In this document: positions 7,696 to 13,359 of the stretch, piece by piece
Position numbering within the stretch: position 1 is the stretch's first letter
Layout of the letters: each line of letters begins with the position of its first letter
Origin: Bacteriovoracaceae bacterium UBA4096
Lineage (GTDB): Bacteria > Bdellovibrionota > Bacteriovoracia > Bacteriovoracales > Bacteriovoracaceae
Direction of reading: 5' to 3'
DNA: 20,637 nt
Assembly (NCBI GenBank): GCA_002381945.1
Contig: DFXY01000014.1
Location: 1 to 20,637, forward strand
Made by a program: the position numbers and the translations under genes
The notes under the pieces: model-generated
Databases searched by the model: none
Told to the model about the DNA's origin: nothing
What the model saw: only the letters and a program-made list of their open reading frames with translations

Positions 7696-8499
7696 TTACT
7701 TCTGACATTTAGGACAATAATAAGTCCCTCTTTGCGCGAGAATAATCTTCTTAACAGGAGTCTTCTTACACATCTGACAAATCTTCTGATAAAAGACCAC
7801 CAGGTGTTGCACCCCTAGTCCCTTTTCTCCTGTTGAATCACGATAGCCACCTTGAAAGGTTGTACCACCTGAGGCCAGCGCCGGGCCAATGACTTTTTTT
7901 ATCGCTTTCAGAATTTTTGGAAACTCTTCCTTCCTGATTGCCTTGCATTTTCTGGTTGGAAGAATATGAGCACGTGCACAGATCTCATTAGCTATGTAGT
8001 TTCCCGATCCAGCAAAGAGTTTCTGATCCAGGAGAGTTACTTTCAAGGCCCGTTCAGGATAACGTTTTATTGCATGTGTTAAATAGTCCAAAGTGAATTC
8101 CGGATCTGCCAGATCCATACCCAGTTCGGCCAACTTCTTCTCGGCCTCTTCCGCAGTATAATAGTACATATGTCCAAAGCGACGTGGATCATCATAGGCA
8201 AGAGTGTAGGTTGGGCCTTTAAGAGTTAAGTGGGTATGCTTTGAAGACTTTATCGTCTCTCCAATAAGCCAGGTGCCGGTCATACCAAGATGAGAGAGTA
8301 GATGCGAACCATCGTCGAAAATGAAATCGAGCATCTTGCCTTTGCGTTTAATGGTGGTGAGGGTTTTGCCTTTAAGGTCTAAGGTGGTGTGGAGGATGTT
8401 TTGTTTTAACTCGGGCGTGGACGAGACGGAATCTATCTTCAGAGGGAGATAGTGGGAGAGTTGGAGTTTTATTGTTTCGACTTCGGGGAGTTCTGGAAT
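7696..8499 (-). CDS. mutM: Formamidopyrimidine-DNA glycosylase, probable ATT start
   Basis: The product (267 residues) removes oxidised purines such as 8-oxoguanine and nicks the abasic site. All active-site elements are visible: N-terminal PELPEVET (Pro2 nucleophile, Glu3), the lysine in KRKGKM, YDDPRRFG, GSGNYIANE, and a C-terminal four-cysteine zinc finger (CQMC and CPKC) with the RGT arginine. Catalysis needs Pro as the N-terminal residue after Met removal. The codon before this Pro is ATT (8499-8497). An AAAGG ribosome-binding site lies 9 nt upstream of ATT. The only other candidate, TTG at 8508, abuts AAAGG and would place Pro at position 5. A TAA precedes in frame. I therefore take ATT as the start, a codon known from infC and pcnB. 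The 5' end coincides with the edge of an apparent insertion. Confidence 0.92.
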   Translation of the reverse strand: MPELPEVETIKLQLSHYLPLKIDSVSSTPELKQNILHTTLDLKGKTLTTIKRKGKMLDFIFDDGSHLLSHLGMTGTWLIGETIKSSKHTHLTLKGPTYTLAYDDPRRFGHMYYYTAEEAEKKLAELGMDLADPEFTLDYLTHAIKRYPERALKVTLLDQKLFAGSGNYIANEICARAHILPTRKCKAIRKEEFPKILKAIKKVIGPALASGGTTFQGGYRDSTGEKGLGVQHLVVFYQKICQMCKKTPVKKIILAQRGTYYCPKCQK

Positions 8500-8504
8500 G
8501 GTGC
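8480..8504. repeat. Left copy of the mutM-start repeat core (attL-like)
   Basis: These 25 bp cover codons 1-6 of mutM, two bases of codon 7 and five bases upstream. They match 11862-11886 at 23 of 25 positions and 10184-10208 at about 17 of 25, all in the same orientation. The two differences from the distal copy change the start codon (ATT here, ATG there) and the third base of the Pro codon (CCA here, CCC there). The placement at the boundary between mutM and AT-rich unknown genes suggests an integration site within the 5' end of mutM. Confidence 0.6.
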
Positions 8505-8541
8505 ACAACCTTTATGAATAAGAATTCTTAAGACTGAAAAT

Positions 8542-8560
8542 ATTATAATACGTTTATAAT
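8542..8560. promoter_or_regulatory. Divergent promoter region between mutM and the membrane-protein pair
   Basis: A 7-bp inverted repeat (ATTATAA, 5-nt spacer, TTATAAT) contains perfect TATAAT -10 hexamers on both strands: on plus at 8544-8549 and 8555-8560, and on minus at 8547-8542. No convincing -35 was found on either side. On the minus strand it would start an mRNA about 35 nt before the mutM ATT codon. On the plus strand it would start one about 25-40 nt before the gene at 8592. It could also bind a dimeric regulator. Confidence 0.4.
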
Positions 8561-8591
8561 GTAAGTATTAAAAAAACGAAAGTGAGAACCA

Positions 8592-9272
8592 TTGAAGGAA
8601 TATATTTCATTTATTCATATTATGTGGGCTGTGTTGATTGGTGGAGTTACTTATCCAGTCTTCGCACTTATCGTTAACTCAACAAATTGCTCGTGTGGTA
8701 TTCAAAAATTTGTTGCTTCAGGATTCTTACCTTTAGTGTTAGTAGGAACTGGTTCTTTCTTCAGTGTAAATAATTATAAAAAATGGGAATGGAACTTTCT
8801 TATAGCCTTTATTGTTATTATCCTTATCTATGCATCCTTAAGAACTTATACGACAGGTAATTTTGATCAAGTATTTGAGGGCGATTTTTTAAAATTCATT
8901 ATTGCTTCTGGAATCTTCGGATCTGTTGGAGCATTGATTAAAGTCGCGAGTTTAAAATCCAAGCTACCTGAGTTTCAAATCAGTAAAACTCAATCTTATG
9001 AGCAAGCTTTAAGCTATCGAATGCATCCTGTAATGCGGTTTTTGACAGGTCTTATGGGAAGTTTTTTTGCCTTCACACCTGCACTAATTATGTTTGCCAA
9101 TAATAATGAGAAAGAAATCTCTGAACTTCCTGCGGGAATGATTTTATTTTTTATTTTGATGATAGTGAGCTGTGTTGGAATGGGACTACTTTTTCTCTCA
9201 TACGCAATCCCAGGTAAGACTCCAAAGCTGATACTTCGTTATTTAAAAAAACAAGCAGACAACGAGAGATAA
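8592..9272 (+). CDS. Unknown multi-pass membrane protein (unit 1, first gene)
   Basis: This 226-residue protein is not recognised. About six hydrophobic segments are visible (roughly residues 10-28, 40-58, 67-84, 99-117, 147-168 and 181-205). A Cys-Ser-Cys pair (NSTNCSCGIQ) lies in the first loop, and the C-terminal tail is basic (RYLKKQADNER), suggesting a cytoplasmic end. The reading assumes a TTG start at 8592, with GTGAG upstream. The first ATG is at 8622 and would cut into the first hydrophobic segment. The next gene follows after 9 bp, so the two probably form an operon and may make a membrane complex. Base composition is AT-richer than the genes left of mutM. The gene lies in the first apparent insertion unit at the 5' end of mutM. 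Confidence 0.65.
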   Translation: MKEYISFIHIMWAVLIGGVTYPVFALIVNSTNCSCGIQKFVASGFLPLVLVGTGSFFSVNNYKKWEWNFLIAFIVIILIYASLRTYTTGNFDQVFEGDFLKFIIASGIFGSVGALIKVASLKSKLPEFQISKTQSYEQALSYRMHPVMRFLTGLMGSFFAFTPALIMFANNNEKEISELPAGMILFFILMIVSCVGMGLLFLSYAIPGKTPKLILRYLKKQADNER

Positions 9273-9281
9273 TTATATTTT

Positions 9282-10070
9282 ATGGAAAAATGGCTCAGAT
9301 CATACATTACTAGCTTTTTACCTTCGACGCTGGAATCGAATCAGTTACCCAGTTCAAAGGGAATCTCACGAGAGATTAGCCTTTGGTCAATTGGACTGGT
9401 TGGACTTTTAGTAATTGCTACTATTCTTACTTATCTTTTGGCGCTTTACAGGTTCAATGCTGCAACTAGAAGCTTAAATCTACATCCTGCTTTATTGGTA
9501 ATTGCTGTGATTGGATGGGCCAGTGCATTTGCTTATTATGAAATTGATATCAAGAAAGCGATTGTTTGGTTGTTGCCAGGGATTATAGTTGGGGGAGGAT
9601 TTTTTCTGGGGCTTGTAAGCTTTACTGCTAATCTTGCATTTCCAATGGTTGTTCTTAATGCAAATATGGCCGCACTTTCAACCGTTCTTGCTACTCATGT
9701 GTTAAATTTTCTTGGAGTGCTGGATCGGTTCAAGGGATTAGAGTCAAGATTAATAATGTTTGGCTCTGCTATTATTTTTTTTGTTAATGCGTTTATTGCT
9801 TATTTATGTATGATATCCTTTGTGGTTCATGCTCCAACTGAAATTGCTAACCCACTAGGTTTTTATGGGAATACGATCTTAATTTGTACAGTTGTCATTA
9901 TCTTGATGTCGATTTTTTCATTGTTTCATCTTCGAGAGATGCAAAAATATAGTAGTGAGAAGATTTCTCAGTCGGACAAACTACATTTGGCTGCCAATTC
10001 GCTTTTTGTCGTGTTTATGCTTTATCTTTTTTTCTTAGGTCTGTTTAGTATTTTGAGAAAAGGGAAATAA
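9282..10070 (+). CDS. Unknown multi-pass membrane protein (unit 1, second gene)
   Basis: The 262-residue protein has about 30 polar N-terminal residues and then about seven hydrophobic segments (roughly 33-55, 69-86, 92-113, 120-145, 157-181, 197-216 and 237-257). It ends in a short basic tail (LRKGK). No catalytic or transport motif was recognised. A glycine-rich segment (LLPGIIVGGGFFLGL) is the only distinctive sequence. It starts at an ATG 9 bp after the preceding membrane protein. The ribosome-binding site is weak, so translational coupling is likely. The two proteins show no clear similarity to each other by eye. Together they are the only genes of the first insertion unit, whose terminal repeat begins 30 bp after this stop codon. 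Confidence 0.65.
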   Translation: MEKWLRSYITSFLPSTLESNQLPSSKGISREISLWSIGLVGLLVIATILTYLLALYRFNAATRSLNLHPALLVIAVIGWASAFAYYEIDIKKAIVWLLPGIIVGGGFFLGLVSFTANLAFPMVVLNANMAALSTVLATHVLNFLGVLDRFKGLESRLIMFGSAIIFFVNAFIAYLCMISFVVHAPTEIANPLGFYGNTILICTVVIILMSIFSLFHLREMQKYSSEKISQSDKLHLAANSLFVVFMLYLFFLGLFSILRKGK

Positions 10071-10100
10071 TAGTTTAGATCCAAGATGAATGGGGGAAGG

Positions 10101-10203
10101 TCAGGAACACAGAAAAAAAGACAAGAGACAAGTTTTCACACTCAAATTCATGTCAATACATTAAAGGTTCAAACACAAAGCCCACTTTCAGGAGTTCGGG
10201 CAT
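10101..10203. repeat. 103-bp direct repeat, copy A (end of unit 1)
   Basis: This copy aligns to 11780-11881 in the same orientation, with one gap and about 14 mismatches by hand count (about 85% identical). The first 66 bp (TCAGGAACACAGAAAA onward) are the best conserved. The last 20 bp, read on the minus strand, resemble the start of mutM: ATGCCCGAACTC, then a diverged CTGAAAGTGGGC. The mutM-like core (10184-10208) matches the distal core at 19 of 25 positions. Both copies contain a minus-strand frame of 16 codons ending at the same point. No coding or RNA function is assigned. Confidence 0.75.
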
Positions 10204-10225
10204 AGGACTTAATCTGTTGGTATAC

Positions 10226-10594
10226 CTATGAATCTTTTTTACACCGAAAATAGCTTCCAGTAATAGTGGTTTTTGATAGTTCCCACGCTGGATCAGGACC
10301 AAAAACTACCGTGTCTGCACGATTTTTAGCAGCTTCAATTTTTACATTCTTTTTTGCTTCCCATTTACCTGCCAATCCACCTCCACCTTCTCCTGTCGTT
10401 GTCCCCAGGAGTAGGCAGTCAGAAATTTCATTTATCGTCTTCTCTTTTAAAATCTTCAAATATACTTGATCTTCTTTAGTTATAACTTGGTCCTTCTTTT
10501 GATGAAAATTCATGGACGGCAAGGGGATGTAAGAAAGAGTTTTACATGACTGGAGGCTAGCTATTGTTAGTAATAGGAAAACAATATTCCGCAT
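10226..10594 (-). CDS. Small lipoprotein, DUF4156-like
   Basis: The 122-residue product begins with a short signal peptide ending in LQSC (Cys17), an acceptable though imperfect lipobox, so it is probably lipidated and membrane anchored. The C-terminal part (ISDCLLLGTTTG, then KNRADTVVF, then TITGSYFRCKK) follows the pattern of the DUF4156/YjeI family. In that pattern an early Cys, a repeated Ala-rich helix with an Asn or Lys, and a final G-x-Y-x-C form a small disulfide-bonded domain. Function is unknown even for the family. It is divergent from the zinc-ribbon gene at 10704, with 109 bp between. It starts 20 bp after repeat copy A and is the only minus-strand gene inside the insertion units. 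The family link is by eye and moderate. Confidence 0.65.
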   Translation of the reverse strand: MRNIVFLLLTIASLQSCKTLSYIPLPSMNFHQKKDQVITKEDQVYLKILKEKTINEISDCLLLGTTTGEGGGGLAGKWEAKKNVKIEAAKNRADTVVFGPDPAWELSKTTITGSYFRCKKDS

Positions 10595-10703
10595 ATTTAG
10601 TCTCGGAAAGCTATTTATCTTTAGTTTGAGTATAACAATTTTAACATAGAATATAGTTGTGGCAAATATCTTAAAAATTTACTTTGAATGAACAAGGAAA
10701 AAG

Positions 10704-11249
10704 ATGTCCGTAGATTTAAAGACATGTCAGTTCTGTAAAAAAGAAATTGATAAAGAAGCAATCAAGTGTCCTCACTGTCAAGAATGGTTGAATAAAAAAG
10801 AGGTTTCACTTAAGAATCCTTTAATACGAACTTCCCTTTGGATGATTTTCATTGTTTCCATCTTTATCGTCCTACCGAAGCTTTACTTCGCTAAACAAAT
10901 TCAAAACATCTATAAAGCTCCTGCCTCTTTTAAAGCAGATTCTAAGCTTTTTATTTTGAATCACAGGTTGTCTGAAAACAAAAAAAGTTTTTCCATTCTT
11001 GGGGAAATTGAGAATAAAGAAAATTTCAAATGGGAATCTGTTACCATTGTTGCAGCATTTAAGGATGAAAAGGGTGTAATTTCAAGTCTCGGCACTGGTT
11101 ATGTTCAAAATATCAATCCAGGCAGCAGGAAACCATTTGAGGTTTCATTTGGCTGTTCTGAGGAGACCTACGATCCTAAGAGGCACTCATCTTACACAAT
11201 TGAGATTGAAGATGCCCGTGGTGAGTTCAGAAGTACTGAAAATCGTTAA
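10704..11249 (+). CDS. Zinc-ribbon, single-TM, FxLyD-like domain protein
   Basis: The 181-residue protein has three parts. Residues 8-25 form a CxxC-x10-CxxC zinc ribbon (CQFC and CPHC) on the probable cytoplasmic side. Residues about 41-60 form one transmembrane helix. Residues about 95-150 (FSILGEIENKENFKWESVTIVAAFKDEKG, then NINPGSRKPFEVSF) match the FxLyD-type beta-sandwich pattern and should lie outside the membrane. This layout is common in small bacterial membrane proteins of unknown function that may sense or support envelope complexes. A good AAGGA ribosome-binding site precedes the ATG. The gene is in the second insertion unit, with a 71-residue membrane peptide gene 155 bp downstream. 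The domain reading is fairly sure. The role is unknown. Confidence 0.75.
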   Translation: MSVDLKTCQFCKKEIDKEAIKCPHCQEWLNKKEVSLKNPLIRTSLWMIFIVSIFIVLPKLYFAKQIQNIYKAPASFKADSKLFILNHRLSENKKSFSILGEIENKENFKWESVTIVAAFKDEKGVISSLGTGYVQNINPGSRKPFEVSFGCSEETYDPKRHSSYTIEIEDARGEFRSTENR

Positions 11250-11404
11250 CTAAAGATTGCTCTGGCCGTGAGGTGGTTAGAGCCGAAAATGCTTTTGTCG
11301 AAAATTTTCCAGGTATATTGTGATTTTTTCGACGACTTTGTAATTAATTGGATGCTGGTAGAAAAACAATAAACTCATTTAGATAAATTTAAGGAAAAGT
11401 AGAA

Positions 11405-11620
11405 GTGAATTTCTGGTCAAACGCATTTAGGTTGATATTTGTATTGGTTTATCCAGTACTTTTTTTTGGTGTAATCTGCAGGCCAGTCATAAAGAGCAGA
11501 TGGGGCGAAGTTACAGGTTGGTCAGCATATATTGTTGTCATTTTATTTACATATCCTGCTTTCTTGTGTTCAAGAGACTTGCTAAAGAAAGCAAAGATTC
11601 TAGTGAAAAAGAAGAGATGA
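11405..11620 (+). CDS. Small two-helix membrane protein
   Basis: A 71-codon frame starts at GTG (11405), about 10 nt after AAGGA. The product has two hydrophobic segments (about residues 8-26 and 38-55) and a strongly basic tail (KKAKILVKKKR), so both ends probably face the cytoplasm. No family was recognised. It ends directly in a hairpin followed by TTTT that may terminate transcription. Its compact design fits a small membrane subunit or a toxin-like peptide, but no antitoxin or partner is evident. The ribosome-binding site, the membrane pattern and the terminator together make it more than a chance frame. Confidence 0.55.
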   Translation: MNFWSNAFRLIFVLVYPVLFFGVICRPVIKSRWGEVTGWSAYIVVILFTYPAFLCSRDLLKKAKILVKKKR

Positions 11621-11642
11621 TATTTTTATTAAAATATCTTTT
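11619..11642 (+). terminator. AT-rich intrinsic terminator-like hairpin
   Basis: A perfect 8-bp inverted repeat (GATATTTT, loop TATT, AAAATATC) overlaps the stop codon at 11618-11620 and is followed by TTTT. The stem is poor in GC, so termination may be weak. Confidence 0.4.
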
Positions 11643-11779
11643 GCTGTCTTGCTAACATAACCTGAATTTGATTCCTCCAAAGGATTCTATCATTGTAATG
11701 TGTATCGAAAATCTTACTAATCGTTTAAAGGGCGCCAAGGGCGCTTCCATAGAGAAATATCGGTAAATTTCGGGAAATA
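11643..11779. other. Non-coding stretch inside unit 2
   Basis: No gene is seen here. The only structure is a small hairpin (GCGCC, loop AAG, GGCGC at 11732-11744) without a T-tract, too short to call a terminator. Repeat copy B follows immediately. Confidence 0.3.
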
Positions 11780-11886
11780 TCAGGAACACAGAAAAAAGAT
11801 AAGAGACAAGTTTTCACTCTCAAATTCATGTTAATACAGTAAAGTGTAATCCTCTAAGCCCACTTCGGGGAGTTCGGGCATGGTGC
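11780..11886. repeat. Direct repeat, copy B, with distal mutM-start core (attR-like)
   Basis: Bases 11780-11881 are the second copy of the 103-bp repeat (about 85% identical to 10101-10203). Its end, 11862-11886, matches the real mutM start region at 23 of 25 positions. Read on the minus strand it gives GCACC, then ATG CCC GAA CTC CCC GAA GTG, which is the first seven residues of a normal MutM. It then departs and stops after 16 codons (MPELPEVGLEDYTLLY). This copy keeps the ATG that mutM itself lacks. It marks the right end of the apparent insertion. Confidence 0.75.
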
Positions 11887-11904
11887 TTCTATGTATTTGT
11901 TTTA

Positions 11905-11933
11905 ATTGTATAAAAAATGTTAATAATTGGAAA
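11905..11933 (-). promoter_or_regulatory. Candidate orphaned mutM promoter
   Basis: On the minus strand, TTTCCA (11933-11928) and TACAAT (11910-11905) are spaced by 17 bp and match the -35 and -10 consensus at 4 and 5 of 6 positions. Transcription would start near 11898, just before the ATG of the mutM-like fragment at 11881. This is where the promoter of an undisturbed mutM would be expected. Confidence 0.4.
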
Positions 11934-11956
11934 AGGCGCTACAAGGGACGCCTTTT
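11931..11956. terminator. Bidirectional intrinsic terminator
   Basis: A perfect 8-bp stem (AAAAGGCG and CGCCTTTT) with a 10-nt loop carries an A-tract on one side and a T-tract on the other, so it could terminate from either strand. It overlaps the upstream edge of the orphan promoter candidate and separates the insertion from the region to its right. Confidence 0.6.
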
Positions 11957-11992
11957 CATTCTATTTAATATACCATTTTTTGATATCCGTGA

Positions 11993-12112
11993 CCATTAGG
12001 TGCCAATGTGGCGGAAGGGTTTAGTGCTTCTTATGTAAAATATCTCGAGACGGACCTTAAAAAAATATTCACAGAGAATGATTGGATAGAAGTTCCTTTT
12101 CATCGTGATTAG
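11993..12112 (+). pseudogene. Possible 3' remnant of a gene
   Basis: A 39-codon frame with no start codon of its own ends at TAG 12110-12112. It encodes a protein-like, amphipathic sequence (including SASYVKYLETDLKKIF and DWIEVPFHRD). A TGA precedes it at 11990-11992, and a terminator lies just upstream, so it is probably not expressed as it stands. It may be the tail of a gene truncated during rearrangement at the right edge of the mutM insertion. It could also be chance, because it is short and has no recognised homologue. The rest of the 11887-12126 interval holds only the promoter and terminator listed separately. Confidence 0.25.
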
Positions 12113-12126
12113 AAAGCTTTTCGGAG

Positions 12127-12735
12127 CTAGAACTCAGACCTAACTCCAAGCAGCAGGCTGGTATAGCTAAGCTCATCTTTCTGAAAAGCATATGTCTTAT
12201 AGTGTCTGATGCCGAGGGCCGCTTTATAAACTTTAGTCACAGGAATCAGAAATTCTCCTCCCCAGGAAAAAAGCGAAGAGCTTTTACTCAGCTCTGAATT
12301 GTAGGCCGCACCGGCGCCACCTACGAATGACATCTCAAAGGGTGTCTGGATTTTATTCAGAAGATTCAAATGCCCTTTGATGAGATGGAACCGTGCTGTG
12401 AGCTGACCGAACCAGTCCGGAGTGTAGCTTGTTACCTTGATGTCCCCCGAAGCCTGAAGACGTCTCAGATAATCCTTATCTTCTGTTTTATTGACAGTTA
12501 TTTCTGCCCCGAATGACCATAGAGGTGAGGCCACATAGTTTAGAAGACCTGAAAACGAATAGACGTTTTCGCTGGCATTATCCAGCGCCACTCCACCATC
12601 TACACCCCATTCGAAATGCGGATTCATTTCCCGCTCTTCTATCAAAAGCAGTTTCCCATAGTCCGCGACAGGTGGTGTATCGGCAACAGCAAGGGTAGAA
12701 GTGATGATAATAAGAAGTGTAAAAAGTTTAGACAT
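12127..12735 (-). CDS. Outer-membrane beta-barrel protein
   Basis: The 202-residue protein has a clear Sec signal peptide (MSKLFTLLIIITSTLAVA, cleaved before DTPP). The remainder consists of alternating polar and aromatic strands such as WSFGAEITVNK, WFGQLTARFHLI, FEMSFVGGAGAAY and YTSLLLGVRSEF. It ends in a terminal phenylalanine, the usual signal for outer-membrane barrel insertion. The size fits an eight-stranded barrel. It is divergent from the TPR/AgmX-like operon at 12832, with a shared 96-bp control region. Small barrels of this kind accompany Glt/Agl-type proteins in Myxococcus and Bdellovibrio relatives, so I infer that it is the outer-membrane partner. The barrel call is fairly sure and the partner call is inference. 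Confidence 0.75.
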   Translation of the reverse strand: MSKLFTLLIIITSTLAVADTPPVADYGKLLLIEEREMNPHFEWGVDGGVALDNASENVYSFSGLLNYVASPLWSFGAEITVNKTEDKDYLRRLQASGDIKVTSYTPDWFGQLTARFHLIKGHLNLLNKIQTPFEMSFVGGAGAAYNSELSKSSSLFSWGGEFLIPVTKVYKAALGIRHYKTYAFQKDELSYTSLLLGVRSEF

Positions 12736-12831
12736 TTTGATCCTCTACCTACAATTTTATACGAAAAGTCCTCCTCTAAACAAGAGGTTATAAGGGTAAT
12801 TCAGGCATTCATTTTGCTTATTCTTCTCGAT

Positions 12832-13359
12832 ATGAAGATCTTTTTGCTCATTCACCTCATCCTATGGTGCTTATCATCCATGGCCGAATCGCCGATGGAA
12901 ACCATTTCGGCAATGAAGAGAACTCATCCTTCATTCCCGGATGCCGTTGTTGATCTTCAATCCCGTTTTCTTAAGGAAAGGAAGTGGGAAAATGTCATGG
13001 GAATCGGCCAGGTCTTCCGATCTCAATTGGCGGCTTCCAAAGAGAGCTTCAGAGTAGAAGCTTTTCTTATGGAAGCTTATGGGCTTATTCAGTACTGTCG
13101 TTATAAGGATGCCAAGGCGGTACTCAATCAGGCGAAATATTTTGCGGAAAAATATCAGAACTTGAAAGATCTTCCTAAGATTGAAAAGGCAATGGAACTG
13201 GAGAAACTCGCTCAGCTCTATAGAAATGTGAATTTCATCAATCCGCCCCAAATGGAATTTTCTGAAAACCAGATAGAATGGAAAATTGATCCTGAAAAAG
13301 AATCTCTGCTTTATATTTTGAACCAGGTCATCGTGAAAACGGAAAACCTATGCCGTTAA
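12832..13359 (+). CDS. Secreted helical protein, first gene of envelope operon
   Basis: The 175-residue product begins with a Sec signal peptide (MKIFLLIHLILWCLSSMA, cleavage before ESPM). The mature part is alpha-helical. Residues about 55-120 (WENVMGIGQVFRSQLAASKES, then YKDAKAVLNQAKYFAEKYQNL) look like one or two TPR-like hairpins. No family is certain. The open frame reaches back to 12616, but the ATG at 12832 is chosen because it starts exactly at the signal peptide. No strong Shine-Dalgarno sequence is seen. Its stop codon overlaps the start of the next TPR gene by 10 bp (13350-13359), which implies translational coupling. It probably works in the periplasm as an adaptor with the next three proteins. 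Confidence 0.75.
   Translation: MKIFLLIHLILWCLSSMAESPMETISAMKRTHPSFPDAVVDLQSRFLKERKWENVMGIGQVFRSQLAASKESFRVEAFLMEAYGLIQYCRYKDAKAVLNQAKYFAEKYQNLKDLPKIEKAMELEKLAQLYRNVNFINPPQMEFSENQIEWKIDPEKESLLYILNQVIVKTENLCR

Noticed and set aside
8506..8508. TTG as the start codon of mutM (product beginning MCTIPELP)
   Set aside because: It abuts the AAAGG ribosome-binding site and would leave the catalytic proline at position 5.
8505..11861. Integron cassette array or IS-based composite transposon
   Set aside because: No integrase, transposase, attC-like foldback or terminal inverted repeats were found. Only direct repeats are present.
11831..11881. Minus-strand 16-codon frame MPELPEVGLEDYTLLY as a gene
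   Set aside because: It is explained as the start of mutM fused to unrelated repeat sequence, and it stops at once. It is kept as evidence for the insertion, not as a gene.
12769..12789. Small hairpin CCTCT-AAACA-AGAGG between the divergent barrel and TPR genes
   Set aside because: Only five base pairs; too weak to call an operator or terminator.
12797..12808. Recurrent TTCAGGCAT strings (also near 19006)
   Set aside because: Nine bases without flanking similarity are expected by chance in this length of sequence.
12616..12831. Upstream extension of the first envelope-operon gene
   Set aside because: It runs antisense through the barrel gene's signal peptide, and the real signal peptide begins at 12832.
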